Of a stretch of DNA of 64,000 bases, positions 1 through 8,300 are shown piece by piece. The stretch lies in NCBI RefSeq assembly GCF_001612665.1, contig NZ_BDAX01000029.1, forward strand, positions 1 through 64,000. Reading direction: 5' to 3'. Both the position numbers and the translations under genes were made by a program. Source of the stretch: Nocardia alba NBRC 108234. Its GTDB lineage: Bacteria; Actinomycetota; Actinomycetes; Mycobacteriales; Mycobacteriaceae. The notes beneath the pieces were generated by a model. The model was not told the DNA's origin and did no database searches. It worked only from the letters and a program-made list of their open reading frames with translations. The first letter of the stretch is position 1. The number at the start of each line of letters is the position of its first letter.

Positions 1-11
1 CCAACAAATCA

Positions 12-25
12 CCGAATTGCTTCGG
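12..25 (-). other. small hairpin in putative rRNA leader
   Basis: On the minus strand this is a five-base-pair stem (CCGAA/TTCGG) closed by GCAA, a GNRA-type tetraloop. It lies downstream of the two promoters at 49-77 and 152-180, so it would be in the 5' leader of their transcript, which runs off the left edge. A structured leader fits a ribosomal RNA precursor, but no rRNA sequence is inside the window. Confidence 0.35.
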
Positions 26-48
26 ATCTTCCATTGGGCAACTGTTCC

Positions 49-77
49 AGCCTAACCGCGCTCCCAGACGATGTCAA
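49..77 (-). promoter_or_regulatory. strong promoter, probable rrn P2
   Basis: On the minus strand a perfect -35 (TTGACA, 72-77) is separated by 17 nt from a -10 of TAGGCT (49-54). It points off the left edge, downstream of tyrS. Tandem near-consensus promoters are typical of actinobacterial rRNA operons and rare elsewhere in these genomes, so a 16S rRNA gene just outside the window is inferred. Confidence 0.65.
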
Positions 78-151
78 TCGTTAGCCTGGTCACTCGATCT
101 TGGCCCGTCAGGCGCTCTCCGGTTTGTGTCCGTGTCGCTCTGACTTCCAAT

Positions 152-180
152 AAGTTACGCGCTGGATAACGCCGCGTCAA
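152..180 (-). promoter_or_regulatory. strong promoter, probable rrn P1
   Basis: On the minus strand TTGACG (175-180) is followed after 17 nt by TAACTT (152-157). It lies upstream of the second promoter at 49-77 and downstream of the tyrS terminator. Two consecutive promoters with identical 17-nt spacing suggest a multi-promoter rRNA control region. Confidence 0.6.
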
Positions 181-238
181 ATCGCTTGGACAACACCGGA
201 TCTCCGCAGGTCACCGCGATGCGCTCAGCCGTTGCGCC

Positions 239-268
239 GGCCTGAATCACACGCATGTGACTCAGGCC
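239..268 (-). terminator. hairpin terminator of tyrS
   Basis: Inverted repeat with 12-nt arms (one mismatch) around a 6-nt loop, starting 12 nt after the tyrS stop codon. There is no T-tract, as is usual for actinobacterial terminators. It separates tyrS from the strong promoters downstream. Confidence 0.6.
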
Positions 269-280
269 TCCGCAACGACA

Positions 281-1567
281 TCAGGCTATCCGATGCACGC
301 CCGCCATGTTCTTCTTTCCGCGGCGCAGCACCAGCCACTCACCGTGCAGGAAGTCGGCGTCGGACGGGGTCCATTCGACATCGCCGACCCGCTGGTTGTT
401 CACCGACGCACCACCTTCGTTGACCGCCCGCCGGGCCGCGCCCTTGCTTTCGCACAGGCCCGAGGCGACGAGCAGGTCGACGATCGTGTTCGGCTCACCC
501 GGCACCACCTCGGCCACCTTGCCGTCGACCGCGGTTTCGCGCAGCGCGGCGCCGAGCGTGGACAGCGGGAGTTCGCCCAGCTCGCCGCGACCGAACAGGG
601 CCTGACTGGCCAGTTCCACCGCGCGGGTCTCGGCCTCACCGTGCACCAGCGTGGTCATCTCCGCTGCCAGGCGCTTCTGCGCCTCGCGGGCGAACGGACG
701 TTGCGCGGTCGCCTGCTCGAGTTCGTCGAGTTCTTCGCGGCTCAGGAAGGTGAACCAGCGCAGGTAGCGCACGACATCGGCGTCGGCGGTGTTCACGAAG
801 TACTGGTACCAGGCGTAGGGGCTGGTCAGCTCGGGGTCGAGCCACAGGCTGCCGCCGCCGGTGGACTTGCCGAACTTCTTGCCGTCAGCCGAGGTCACCA
901 GCGGCACGGTGAGCGCGTGCACGTGCGCGCCGTCGACGCGCCGGTTCAATTCGACGCCGGCGATGATGTTGCCCCACTGGTCGGAGCCACCGACCTGCAA
1001 CGTGCAGCCGTGCTCGCGCCGCAGCTGCAGGTAGTCGTTGGCTTGCAGCAGCATGTAGCTGAACTCGGTGTAGGAGATGCCGTCACCTTCGAGCCGCCGC
1101 TTGACGGTGTCGCGAGCGAGCATGACGTTCACCGAGAAGTGCTTGCCGACCTCGCGCAGGAAATCGACGGTCGACAGCGGGCCGGTCCAGTCCATGTTGT
1201 TGACGATCAGCGCACCGGTCGGCGACTCGTCGAGGTCGACGAACCGCTCGAGCTGGCCTCGGATGCGCTGGGACCACTCGGCGACGGTGTCGGTCGAGTT
1301 CATCGTGCGTTCGCCGACGTCACGCGGGTCGCCGATCATGCCGGTCGCGCCGCCCGCGAGCACGATCGGTCGATGCCCGGCCAGCTGGAAGCGCTTGAGC
1401 GCGAGCAGCGGAACGAGGTGGCCGGCGTGCAGGCTGGCGGCGGTCGGGTCGAAGCCGGCATAGAGCGTCAGGGGCGCGGCGGCCGCGGCGGCGCGCAGCT
1501 CGTCCAGGTCGGTGGACTGCGCGATCAGGCCGCGCCAGGTCAGTTCGTCGAAGATGTCGCCGGTCAC
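281..1567 (-). CDS. tyrS: tyrosyl-tRNA synthetase
   Basis: Class I aminoacyl-tRNA synthetase that charges tRNA-Tyr with tyrosine in the cytoplasm. The 428-aa product has the usual bacterial length. The HIGH-type nucleotide motif reads HAGH at residues 47-50, inside the typical YAGFDPTA context that also binds tyrosine. The KMSKS loop reads KFGKS at about 231-235. A GSDQWGN block near 194-200 is typical of TyrRS, and the C-terminal 65 or so residues form an S4-type RNA-binding domain. The gene ends at the hairpin 239-268. It lies 28 nt downstream of the hydrolase at 1596-2444 and could be cotranscribed with it. tyrS next to mpg recalls the mycobacterial order. Confidence 0.97.
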   Translation of the reverse strand: MTGDIFDELTWRGLIAQSTDLDELRAAAAAAPLTLYAGFDPTAASLHAGHLVPLLALKRFQLAGHRPIVLAGGATGMIGDPRDVGERTMNSTDTVAEWSQRIRGQLERFVDLDESPTGALIVNNMDWTGPLSTVDFLREVGKHFSVNVMLARDTVKRRLEGDGISYTEFSYMLLQANDYLQLRREHGCTLQVGGSDQWGNIIAGVELNRRVDGAHVHALTVPLVTSADGKKFGKSTGGGSLWLDPELTSPYAWYQYFVNTADADVVRYLRWFTFLSREELDELEQATAQRPFAREAQKRLAAEMTTLVHGEAETRAVELASQALFGRGELGELPLSTLGAALRETAVDGKVAEVVPGEPNTIVDLLVASGLCESKGAARRAVNEGGASVNNQRVGDVEWTPSDADFLHGEWLVLRRGKKNMAGVHRIA

Positions 1568-1595
1568 GCTGACCTATCTTTCCGCATGCGGTTCG

Positions 1596-2444
1596 TCAGT
1601 CGCGTGCGCGGGTGAGCCAGGCGAGCAGATCGGCTTCGACCTCGTCGCGGTTGGTTTCGTTGAGGACTTCGTGGCGGGCGTCCGCGTAGACCTGATAGGT
1701 GAGGTCGCGCAGGCCCGCGTCGCGGTAGCGCTGGACGAGCAGATCGGACAGGCGCAGCTTGTCGTTGAGTGGGTCCTTGTCACCGACCATCACGTAGACG
1801 GGGAGGTCGGCGCGCACGGTGCTCGGATCCGCCAGCCTGGTCTGGGCGTTGACCGCGAGCAGGCCCATGTTGGCCTCGTCGACCGCGAAACCGCACCAGG
1901 GGTCGGCGATGTAGGCGTCGACCTGGGCTTCGTCGCGGCTGATCCAGTCGGCGTCGGTGCGGGTGGGCTGGAACTCGGCGTTGAAGAAGCCGATCAGGTC
2001 GCCACCGGCGGCCGCGATCTCACCGAACAGTCCGTCGACCGCGGTCGTGCCGCTCAGGACCACCTCGTCGACGAGGCCGGAGTGGTCGAGCAGGTACTGC
2101 TGCACGGCGAAGGAGCCGAGGCTGTGGCCGATCAGGGTGACGGGCAGTCCGGGATGACGTTCGCGCAGAATCCTGGTGAGCGCGACCTCGTCGGCGACGA
2201 GCAGGTTCCAGCCGTCGACACCCAGATCGCCCGCCACCGGGCCCATGCTCAGTCCGTGGCCACGGTGGTCGTCGGCGTACACGGCGAACCCGAGATCGGT
2301 GAGCCGTGCGGCGAGGTGGCGATAGCGGTCGGAATGTTCACCCATGCCGTGCGCGATCTGCACGATGCCGCGCGGCTCGGAATCAGTGGGGACCCAGCTC
2401 CGCACGTGGATCGTGGTGCCGTCGGTGCTGGAAAAAGTGAACAC
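1596..2444 (-). CDS. alpha/beta hydrolase (monoacylglycerol lipase/lysophospholipase type)
   Basis: Serine hydrolase of the Hydrolase_4 family, whose members cleave monoacylglycerols or lysophospholipids. The chain carries HGMGEHS (oxyanion region), DHRGHG, the nucleophile elbow GHSLGS, a late GDKDPLN acid loop and a C-terminal ARHEVLNE histidine, so the Ser-Asp-His triad is complete. I chose GTG at 2444 (282 aa) because AGGAG sits at 2450-2454, 5 nt upstream, and the homologous region begins there. An in-frame ATG at 2570 would add 42 low-complexity Arg/Ser-rich residues and would run into the large inverted repeat at 2563-2620. No signal peptide is seen. The substrate is not determined by the sequence. 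Confidence 0.85.
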   Translation of the reverse strand: MFTFSSTDGTTIHVRSWVPTDSEPRGIVQIAHGMGEHSDRYRHLAARLTDLGFAVYADDHRGHGLSMGPVAGDLGVDGWNLLVADEVALTRILRERHPGLPVTLIGHSLGSFAVQQYLLDHSGLVDEVVLSGTTAVDGLFGEIAAAGGDLIGFFNAEFQPTRTDADWISRDEAQVDAYIADPWCGFAVDEANMGLLAVNAQTRLADPSTVRADLPVYVMVGDKDPLNDKLRLSDLLVQRYRDAGLRDLTYQVYADARHEVLNETNRDEVEADLLAWLTRARD

Positions 2445-2562
2445 GGGCGCTCCTGCTCGTACGGTTCTCGATGTGGTCCTCGATCGTCGCACCTGCGGTG
2501 AATTCACCATATTGGCCGCTGAGACGAAATCGGGGACACGAGATGAGCTCCGCGACCGAGCC

Positions 2563-2620
2563 CTCGACACGCCGATGATCGCCGGGACCCGAAGGCTCCG
2601 GCGATCATCGGCGTGTCGAG
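2563..2620. terminator. perfect 23-bp inverted repeat, terminator of the DoxX gene
   Basis: Left arm 2563-2585 and right arm 2598-2620 are perfectly complementary over 23 nt with a 12-nt loop. The first arm begins 7 nt after the DoxX stop codon on the minus strand, so it most simply ends that transcript and insulates the hydrolase and tyrS. It is much longer than the other hairpins in the window. Confidence 0.7.
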
Positions 2621-2627
2621 TCGCGGC

Positions 2628-3053
2628 TCATCGCACCAGCGCGGTGATGGTGGCGCGGCGTTCGTAGGCGATCCAGGCGAAGATCGCGGCCAGCACCAGC
2701 GGGAAGATCGCCATCGCGGGCTTGTCGGCGATGAAGGCCTGCGTCGCGGCGGCGAGCACGGTGAGCACGGACAGGCCCACGGCGGCCAGGCCGGACACGC
2801 GCGGCACCATCAGCCCGATACCGCCCGCCACCTCGACGACTCCGATGAAGATGAGCAGCGCGAAGGGGATGGTGAGGTTCTCGGGAGCGTTGTCCATGAG
2901 GGTGTTCGGAATGACAAGCTTCGGGCCGCCCGAAGCGATGATGAAGAACAGGCCGAGCACGATCTGCAAGGTCCACAGGACGCGGTTGCGGATCTTGCCG
3001 GGGCGGTAGGCGTCGGTGTGGGAGAAGTTCGCGGAGGGGGTCGCAGTGGTCAT
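2628..3053 (-). CDS. DoxX family membrane protein
   Basis: A 141-aa integral membrane protein with four predicted hydrophobic helices (about residues 26-47, 62-85, 88-107 and 112-130). Layout and motifs, such as LGLFFIIASGGPKL in helix 1 and VVEVAGGIGLM in helix 2, match the DoxX/SURF4 superfamily. Members in mycobacteria take part in thiol-redox or oxidoreductase complexes, but the partner here is unknown. It starts at ATG with AGGACGAG upstream and stands as a single gene between mpg and the 23-bp inverted repeat terminator. Confidence 0.8.
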   Translation of the reverse strand: MTTATPSANFSHTDAYRPGKIRNRVLWTLQIVLGLFFIIASGGPKLVIPNTLMDNAPENLTIPFALLIFIGVVEVAGGIGLMVPRVSGLAAVGLSVLTVLAAATQAFIADKPAMAIFPLVLAAIFAWIAYERRATITALVR

Positions 3054-3161
3054 GGTCTCGTCCTTCGAGTCGGTCGCGCCGGGTTGGTAGCGCGTTCAAC
3101 AGATAGGACGGACCGTCGCCGGAAAACTCATCGCTGTCGGCGAAGTCGGTTGACAGCGCCC

Positions 3162-3782
3162 CTACAGCAGCGGGGTGGCGCGAGGGCTGCGCCGATACAC
3201 CGACACGGCAGGCGAGGCCGGTAGCCAGAACCGCCACGGGACCTCGGCGGCGATGCTGACACCCACCCTCGGACCGGCTGCGATATCGGAATGCGGCACA
3301 GGTGATTCCAGCTCGAGGCGCAACGGGGAGAACGGGTCGAACAGCTCGGTTCCGTAGTCGGACATGCTGATGCCGAGCGCGCTACCCACATTGCCCGGTC
3401 CCCGCGCCAGATCGGCGTCCCTGCGGGCGGCCGGCCTGCGGTCGCGGACGACGTCGATGCCCTCGACCACCTCCGCCGCCCGGACGAGGACCGCACCGGC
3501 CTCGCCGTCGTAGCCACCGGTCACGTTCACACACAGGTGAATTCCGTACGAGCGATACACGTAGAGCCGCCCGGCCGGACCGAACATCACCGCGTTGCGG
3601 GCCGTCGGTCCCGGCCAGGAGTGTGCGGCCGGATCGGGCCACGGTCCCCCGGGGTCGCTGCCATAGGCCTCGACCTCCACGATGCGCAGCGCCACCGGAC
3701 CCGACCACAGGATCGCGCCGAGCAACCGGTGGGCGGCGGTAGGAGGATCGACAGCCAATTCCTGGGCGGACACGACCGTCAT
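3162..3782 (-). CDS. mpg: 3-methyladenine DNA glycosylase (AAG/MPG family)
   Basis: Base-excision-repair glycosylase that removes alkylated purines such as 3-methyladenine from DNA. The 206-aa chain has the family blocks VEVEAYG, DPAAHSWPGPTARN, MFGPAGRLYVYRSYGIH and RGPGNV in order. The glutamate of VEVEAYG and the tyrosine of the RLYVYRSYG block correspond to the catalytic and intercalating region in AAG enzymes. The ATG at 3782 is chosen because it places the start 4 residues before the conserved AQELAVDP segment. An ATG at 3812 adds ten residues and has a purine-rich stretch too close upstream. In M. tuberculosis mpg is the neighbour of tyrS, and that linkage is kept here with two genes between. 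Confidence 0.9.
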   Translation of the reverse strand: MTVVSAQELAVDPPTAAHRLLGAILWSGPVALRIVEVEAYGSDPGGPWPDPAAHSWPGPTARNAVMFGPAGRLYVYRSYGIHLCVNVTGGYDGEAGAVLVRAAEVVEGIDVVRDRRPAARRDADLARGPGNVGSALGISMSDYGTELFDPFSPLRLELESPVPHSDIAAGPRVGVSIAAEVPWRFWLPASPAVSVYRRSPRATPLL

Positions 3783-3836
3783 TGTCACCCGGTCGGACAC
3801 CCCGTGTGGCATTCCTCCGCCGCGCGCGCCCGCTCC

Positions 3837-4982
3837 TCAGGCGTAGACGCTGTGCTGGCCGCCGCGCAGGATGCGCCGATCGTCGGCGATCACCACCGCG
3901 TAGGCGACCGCTACCAGGGTGGCTAGCTGGCCCCAGGCGAGCCAGTACACCCCGATCGGCGCGGTCGCGGCGACGACGAGGGCGCCGAGCAGCCTGCCGC
4001 GCGCACCGGACAGACCGAGCGCGCCCCGGAACCAGGACTGTCCGGCGAAATAGAGGGCGACGCCGCCGGACAACGCACCCGCAGCAGCCCAGCTCACCGG
4101 CTCGCCGCCGTGCGCGATGCTGAGCGCGATGCCCGCCGAGGTGAGGATGACACCGACCAGGAGCGGATAGAGCGCGTAGTCGTAGGCGACGAGCGCCGGC
4201 CGCACCCGTTCGAGGTCGGGTCGTTCGCCCAGCGCGTGCTCGCCGCGTTCGTCGTCGAAGCCGAAGTAGGCCCACCACAGCACATAGGCCAGCGCCAGCC
4301 CCAACGCGACCATGGCCAGCAGCGCGACGGTGATCGGTTCGCCTGCCAGCCCGACACCGAGCGCGACGATCGATTCGCCGAGCGCGACGATCACCACCAG
4401 CCCGTGCCGCTCACAGAAGTGCGAGACACGCACCCGGAATCCGGCGGTGTCGACGAGGTAGGGACTGAGGATCTGCATCGCGAAAGCCCCTGCCCAGAGC
4501 AGATATTGCAGGGGCGGGTGGGTGAAGCCGCCTGCCACGACCAGGGTGGCCGATACCGCGTTGAGCGGCCCGATGCGGCGGATCGCCAGGACGGCCGACG
4601 CCCCACCCGCCGAGGCGAACATCGCGGTGTGGATCGCGGTCACCAGCAGGTAGCCGATTCCGAAGGCGAGACCGGTGCCGTGGAAGGCATCGGGCACGGC
4701 GAGCGCGAGCATGAAGAACGCCGACATCCCGACCAGCAGCCAGGTCCGGCGCGACGAAGAGCTCGGCGCGACCTCGTTGGTCAACCAGACATACCCGCTG
4801 TACATCCACCAGATCACGCCGAACATCAGCGAAACCTGCAGGACCGCTTCCCATCCCGGATGGTGGACGAACACGTGGGTGAGCTGGGTGATCGTGAAGA
4901 CGAAGACCAGATCGAAGAACAGTTCCAGGGTCGAGACCCTGACCTGGCCGCCTTCGGCCCGGTCGTTGAGATTGCTTGACAC
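3837..4982 (-). CDS. ltrA: low temperature requirement protein A (LtrA) family membrane protein
   Basis: A 381-aa protein with roughly ten to twelve hydrophobic helices. It begins with the LtrA signature STLELFFDLVFVFTITQLTH, and HTAMFAS, VSHFCERHGLVVIVALGESIVALG and a WWAYFGFDD block follow. The family was named after a Listeria low-temperature mutant; its molecular role is unknown. The GTG start at 4982 lies 6 nt after TACCAT (4989-4994, minus strand), a plausible -10, so the mRNA may be leaderless. It is divergent from the multicopper oxidase gene. Confidence 0.88.
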   Translation of the reverse strand: MSSNLNDRAEGGQVRVSTLELFFDLVFVFTITQLTHVFVHHPGWEAVLQVSLMFGVIWWMYSGYVWLTNEVAPSSSSRRTWLLVGMSAFFMLALAVPDAFHGTGLAFGIGYLLVTAIHTAMFASAGGASAVLAIRRIGPLNAVSATLVVAGGFTHPPLQYLLWAGAFAMQILSPYLVDTAGFRVRVSHFCERHGLVVIVALGESIVALGVGLAGEPITVALLAMVALGLALAYVLWWAYFGFDDERGEHALGERPDLERVRPALVAYDYALYPLLVGVILTSAGIALSIAHGGEPVSWAAAGALSGGVALYFAGQSWFRGALGLSGARGRLLGALVVAATAPIGVYWLAWGQLATLVAVAYAVVIADDRRILRGGQHSVYA

Positions 4983-5195
4983 GGCAGAATGGTAGGGCTG
5001 GTGACCGGTTCGCGCGAACCCGGCGAGAACACCCGCGATCGGGCAAGCGATGTGGTCGGGGACGGCGCTTTGTCAGGTGCGCGTCTCGTGGTCGTTTTCG
5101 ACTCCTTGTCCCTGAACACATTCGGTCAGGAATCAGGGGTCGAACCGGGGATGTACCCGGATGTGGGGCGGCGTTCGCGCTCCTACCGTCGATGC
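4983..5195. promoter_or_regulatory. divergent promoter region ltrA / multicopper oxidase
   Basis: A 213-nt gap between divergent genes. Toward ltrA, TACCAT at 4989-4994 (minus strand) ends 6 nt before the GTG. Toward the oxidase, TACCGT at 5184-5189 ends 6 nt before the ATG. Both look like -10 boxes of leaderless transcripts. An open frame running through the gap in phase with the oxidase has no recognisable protein content. I saw no clear CsoR or CueR operator. Confidence 0.4.
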
Positions 5196-6710
5196 ATGGC
5201 TTCTCCCCCACGTCGGCTGCGCCGCTTCCTGCTCGGCGCGTGCGCCCTCGTCGTCACCCTGGTCACCGCGATCGCCGCCGGGGTGACGTGGACGTGGAGC
5301 GCCGCCGACGTCTCGACGGTCGGCAGCACGGAATTCACTCGGCCACTGCGCATTCCGCCGGTGGCGGAATCGACCGTCGACTCCACCGGGACGCGCGTGT
5401 TCGCACTCGATATGCGCACCGGGACAACCGAATTCGAGCCCGGCCGCGCGACCGAGACCTGGGGTTTCAACGGCGGCTACCTCGGTCCCACCGTGCGCGC
5501 GGCCCGCGGCGAACGCGTGCGGGTCCAGGTGCGAAACCAGCTCCCCGAGGCGTCGACTGTGCACTGGCACGGCATGCACCTGCCCGCCGCCATGGACGGC
5601 GGACCACACCAGATGGTCGACCCCGGTGCGTCGTGGACGCCGGAATGGACTGTGGACCAACCTGCTTCGACCCTCTGGTATCACCCACACCCCCACGGCG
5701 CGACCGAGGATCACGTGCGCCGCGGCCTGGCGGGCATGTTCCTGATCGATGACGCGCCGAGCGCGCGGCTGTCGCTGCCGAACACCTACGGTGTGGACGA
5801 TATCCCGGTAATCGTGCAGGACCTGCGCCTACGCGGTCGCCGCCTCGACGGTGCGCACACGATCTTTCGTGACATCGGCTTCCTCGGCGACCGCACCATG
5901 GTCAACGGCACCCTGTCCCCGTACCAGGAGGTCGGCGACGAACTGGTGCGGCTGCGCGTGCTCAATGCCTCGACCGCACGGATCTACACCTTCGCTTTCG
6001 ACGACGCCCGCTCGTTCGCGATGATCGGTTCCGACGGCGGCCTGCTCGAACGCCCCACCACCCTCGATCACCTCCGTCTCTCCCCCGGCGAACGCGCGGA
6101 GATCGTGGTGCGGGTGCGGCCCGGTGAGCGCACCGTTCTGCGCAGCGAGAAACTCCAGGCGGGCCTCGGCTTCTGGTCGAACCGGTTCTCGGGCGGCGAC
6201 GACACCTTCGACGTGCTCGAACTGCGCGCCGCGACGACCCTGCGCCCCTCCGATGCCTTGCCGCAAGCCCTTGTGCCACCGTCGATTCCCGATGGGACGG
6301 ACTCGGTCACGGATCGGCGCTTCGACCTGACCCTGGCCGGCATCAACGGCGAGCGCATGGACATGGGCCGCATCGACACGATCGTCACCCGGGGCACCAC
6401 CGAGACCTGGGTCGTGCGCAACGTGGACGGCATGCCGCACAACTTTCACGTCCATGATGTGCAGTTCCGGGTGCTCGAGTACGGCGGCAGCCCACCCCCA
6501 CCCGAGCTGAGCGGCGCCAAGGACACCATTTTCCTGCCACCGAATACGGCGACGACGCTGGCGCTGCGCTTCGACGGGCCCGCTGATCCGACGACGCCGT
6601 ACATGTATCACTGCCACCTGCTGTGGCACGAGGAGGTCGGAATGATGGGCCAGTTCACCGTCGTCGAACCAGGTCAGCAGGCCGAGACACCCCCGCGACA
6701 CGCGCACTGA
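5196..6710 (+). CDS. multicopper oxidase (CueO/FtsP-like)
   Basis: Exported copper enzyme of the laccase/cuprous-oxidase family. An Arg-rich N-terminus (residues 6-10) and a hydrophobic stretch at about 11-30 form a signal or signal-anchor. Copper ligands are present: HWHGMH at 123-128, WYHPHPHG from 161, HNFHVHD in the C-terminal third, and HCHLLWHEEVGM at 472-483, giving the trinuclear centre and the type-1 Cys, His and Met. At 504 aa it has normal three-cupredoxin length. The C-terminus is His-rich. Likely roles are Cu(I) detoxification or oxidation of phenolics or bilirubin-like substrates. The ATG at 5196 follows a -10-like TACCGT by 6 nt. No copper sensor gene is adjacent. Confidence 0.9.
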   Translation: MASPPRRLRRFLLGACALVVTLVTAIAAGVTWTWSAADVSTVGSTEFTRPLRIPPVAESTVDSTGTRVFALDMRTGTTEFEPGRATETWGFNGGYLGPTVRAARGERVRVQVRNQLPEASTVHWHGMHLPAAMDGGPHQMVDPGASWTPEWTVDQPASTLWYHPHPHGATEDHVRRGLAGMFLIDDAPSARLSLPNTYGVDDIPVIVQDLRLRGRRLDGAHTIFRDIGFLGDRTMVNGTLSPYQEVGDELVRLRVLNASTARIYTFAFDDARSFAMIGSDGGLLERPTTLDHLRLSPGERAEIVVRVRPGERTVLRSEKLQAGLGFWSNRFSGGDDTFDVLELRAATTLRPSDALPQALVPPSIPDGTDSVTDRRFDLTLAGINGERMDMGRIDTIVTRGTTETWVVRNVDGMPHNFHVHDVQFRVLEYGGSPPPPELSGAKDTIFLPPNTATTLALRFDGPADPTTPYMYHCHLLWHEEVGMMGQFTVVEPGQQAETPPRHAH

Positions 6711-6737
6711 CCTTGCCGCATCGACATCGTCGCGCTA

Positions 6738-6773
6738 AATTCATCACGTAGTGAATTCAACACACGATGAATT
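6738..6773. promoter_or_regulatory. tandem TGAATT palindromes, probable TetR operator of the ABC operon
   Basis: Three half-sites AATTCA/TGAATT form two overlapping inverted repeats: 6738-6757 (AATTCA-N8-TGAATT, near-palindromic around ACGT) and 6754-6773 (AATTCA-N8-TGAATT). The second ends 9 nt before the ATG of the ABC ATPase. The operon encodes its own TetR (8301-8939), so autorepression through this site is the simplest reading. Confidence 0.65.
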
Positions 6774-6782
6774 GAGGCGACA

Positions 6783-7517
6783 ATGTCGCACCCCGCCCCG
6801 CCACCGATCGCCGTCCAGGTCGCGGACCTGACCGTCAAGCGCGGAAAACGGCCCGTCCTACACGCCCTCACTCTGGACATCCCGCGCGGTTCGATCACCG
6901 GCCTGCTCGGCCCGTCGGGCTGCGGGAAGACCACCCTGTTGCGCAGCATCGTGGGAACACAGCTGGTGGAATCGGGCACCGTGACCGTGCTCGGCGAGCC
7001 CGCGGGCAGCGCCGGGCTGCGCCGCCGGGTCGGTTACGTCACCCAGGCGCCCAGCATCTACGCCGACATCAGCGTCCGCGACAATGTGGCCTACTACGCC
7101 GCGCTCTACGGACGCCAGCGCGACGACACCGAATCCGCGCTCGCGGCAGTCGGTTTGGCCGATCACGCGGATCAGCTCGGCGATCAGCTCTCGGGTGGCC
7201 AGAAGACCAGGGTGTCGCTGGCGTGCGCGCTCGTCGGCAAGCCGGAACTGCTGGTGCTCGACGAACCGACAGTCGGCCTCGATCCGGTGTTGCGCGTGGA
7301 GCTGTGGAAGCAGTTCCGCGAATTGGCCTCGGCGGGAACGACTCTGCTGGTGTCGAGTCACGTGATGGACGAAGCCGAGCACTGCGACAAGCTGCTGCTG
7401 ATGCGCGAGGGCGATCTACTCGCCCAGCTCACTCCCGACGAACTGCGCGAGCGCACCGACGAACAGAACCTCGAGGCCGCTTTCCTGACCTTGATCACCC
7501 GAGGAGAGCACGCATGA
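6783..7517 (+). CDS. ABC transporter ATP-binding protein (ABC-2 exporter)
   Basis: A 244-aa nucleotide-binding subunit of a two-gene ABC-2 exporter. Walker A is GPSGCGKTT at residues 43-51, the signature motif LSGGQ is at 136-140, Walker B LLVLDEP is at 156-162, and the switch histidine follows in LLVSSHVMDEAEH. The protein is of the DrrA/CcmA class, which powers export of drugs, lipids or polysaccharides. The last codons overlap the permease start by 4 nt (ATGA), so the subunits are translationally coupled. Operator-like palindromes sit directly upstream. The substrate cannot be read from the sequence. Confidence 0.93.
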   Translation: MSHPAPPPIAVQVADLTVKRGKRPVLHALTLDIPRGSITGLLGPSGCGKTTLLRSIVGTQLVESGTVTVLGEPAGSAGLRRRVGYVTQAPSIYADISVRDNVAYYAALYGRQRDDTESALAAVGLADHADQLGDQLSGGQKTRVSLACALVGKPELLVLDEPTVGLDPVLRVELWKQFRELASAGTTLLVSSHVMDEAEHCDKLLLMREGDLLAQLTPDELRERTDEQNLEAAFLTLITRGEHA

Positions 7518-8275
7518 CCACCCTGCGTCCCTACACCGCCACCACCGGCCGGATCCTGCGACAACTGCGCAACGATCACCGCACCGTCGCGATGATCCTG
7601 GTGGTTCCCGCCCTGCTGATGACCCTGCTGTATTTCATCTACCAGGACGCACCGGGCCCCCCGCACGCCCCGCTGACGATGTTCGACCGGGTCGGCATCA
7701 CGATGCTCGGCATCCTGCCGTTCATCGTGATGTTCCTGATCACCGCGATCGCGATGCAGCGCGAACGCACATCGGGAACTCTCGAACGCCTGCTCACCAC
7801 ACCGCTGAGCAAGCTGGACCTGCTCGCCGGGTATGGCAGCGCGTTCTCCCTCGCCGCGGCCGCGCAAGCCGCCGTCGCGTGCGTGGTCGCGTTCTGGCTG
7901 CTCGGGTTGACCGCCGCGGGCAGTCCGGGGTGGGTCATGCTGATCGCGATGGTCGACGCGGTGTGCGGCGTCGGGCTCGGCCTGCTGGCCAGCGCGTTCG
8001 CGCGCACCGAATTCCAGGCCGTGCAGTTCATGCCGGTGATCGTCGCGCCGCAGATCTTCCTGTGCGGGCTGCTGGTCCCGCGTGACCGGCTGCCCGGCTG
8101 GCTGGAGGCGATCAGCAATGTGATGCCGTTGAGTTACGCGGTCGACGCGCTCCAGCAGGTGTCGGTCCACGCCGAGCCGACGGGTGCGATGTGGCGCGAT
8201 ATCGCCGTCGTCGCCGGGTTCGCGGTGGTAGCGCTCGGCCTCGCCGCGGCTACTCTGCGGCGACGCACCCCGTAG
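7514..8275 (+). CDS. ABC-2 type exporter permease
   Basis: A 253-aa membrane subunit with six hydrophobic segments and the ABC-2 layout: a cytoplasmic N-terminus, helix 1 at about 24-43, a MQRERTSGTLERLLTTPL coupling helix near 83-100, and a C-terminal half ending in MPLSYAVDALQQVS. Those blocks are characteristic of DrrB/YadH-type drug and lipid exporters. I place the start at ATG 7514, overlapping the ATPase stop, with GAGGAG at 7501-7506. A longer upstream frame is only a shadow of the ATPase gene. It partners the ATPase at 6783-7517, and the TetR gene follows 25 nt later. Confidence 0.92.
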   Translation: MTTLRPYTATTGRILRQLRNDHRTVAMILVVPALLMTLLYFIYQDAPGPPHAPLTMFDRVGITMLGILPFIVMFLITAIAMQRERTSGTLERLLTTPLSKLDLLAGYGSAFSLAAAAQAAVACVVAFWLLGLTAAGSPGWVMLIAMVDAVCGVGLGLLASAFARTEFQAVQFMPVIVAPQIFLCGLLVPRDRLPGWLEAISNVMPLSYAVDALQQVSVHAEPTGAMWRDIAVVAGFAVVALGLAAATLRRRTP

Positions 8276-8300
8276 CGAACGAGACCCGACGAGAGGATCC

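Noticed and set aside
257..1615. Long plus-strand open frame opposite tyrS
   Set aside because: Antisense shadow produced by GC-rich third positions; tyrS on the minus strand has all family motifs, and the shadow has none.
4989..5195. N-terminal extension of the multicopper oxidase
   Set aside because: No conserved residues, would bury the signal peptide, and covers the promoter region.
4983..5195. Copper-responsive CsoR site before the multicopper oxidase
   Set aside because: A few GTACCC/GGGG stretches are present but no convincing symmetric CsoR box.
7223..7513. Upstream extension of the ABC permease
   Set aside because: Out-of-frame reading of the ATPase gene; ATG 7514 has a ribosome site and the usual ATGA overlap.
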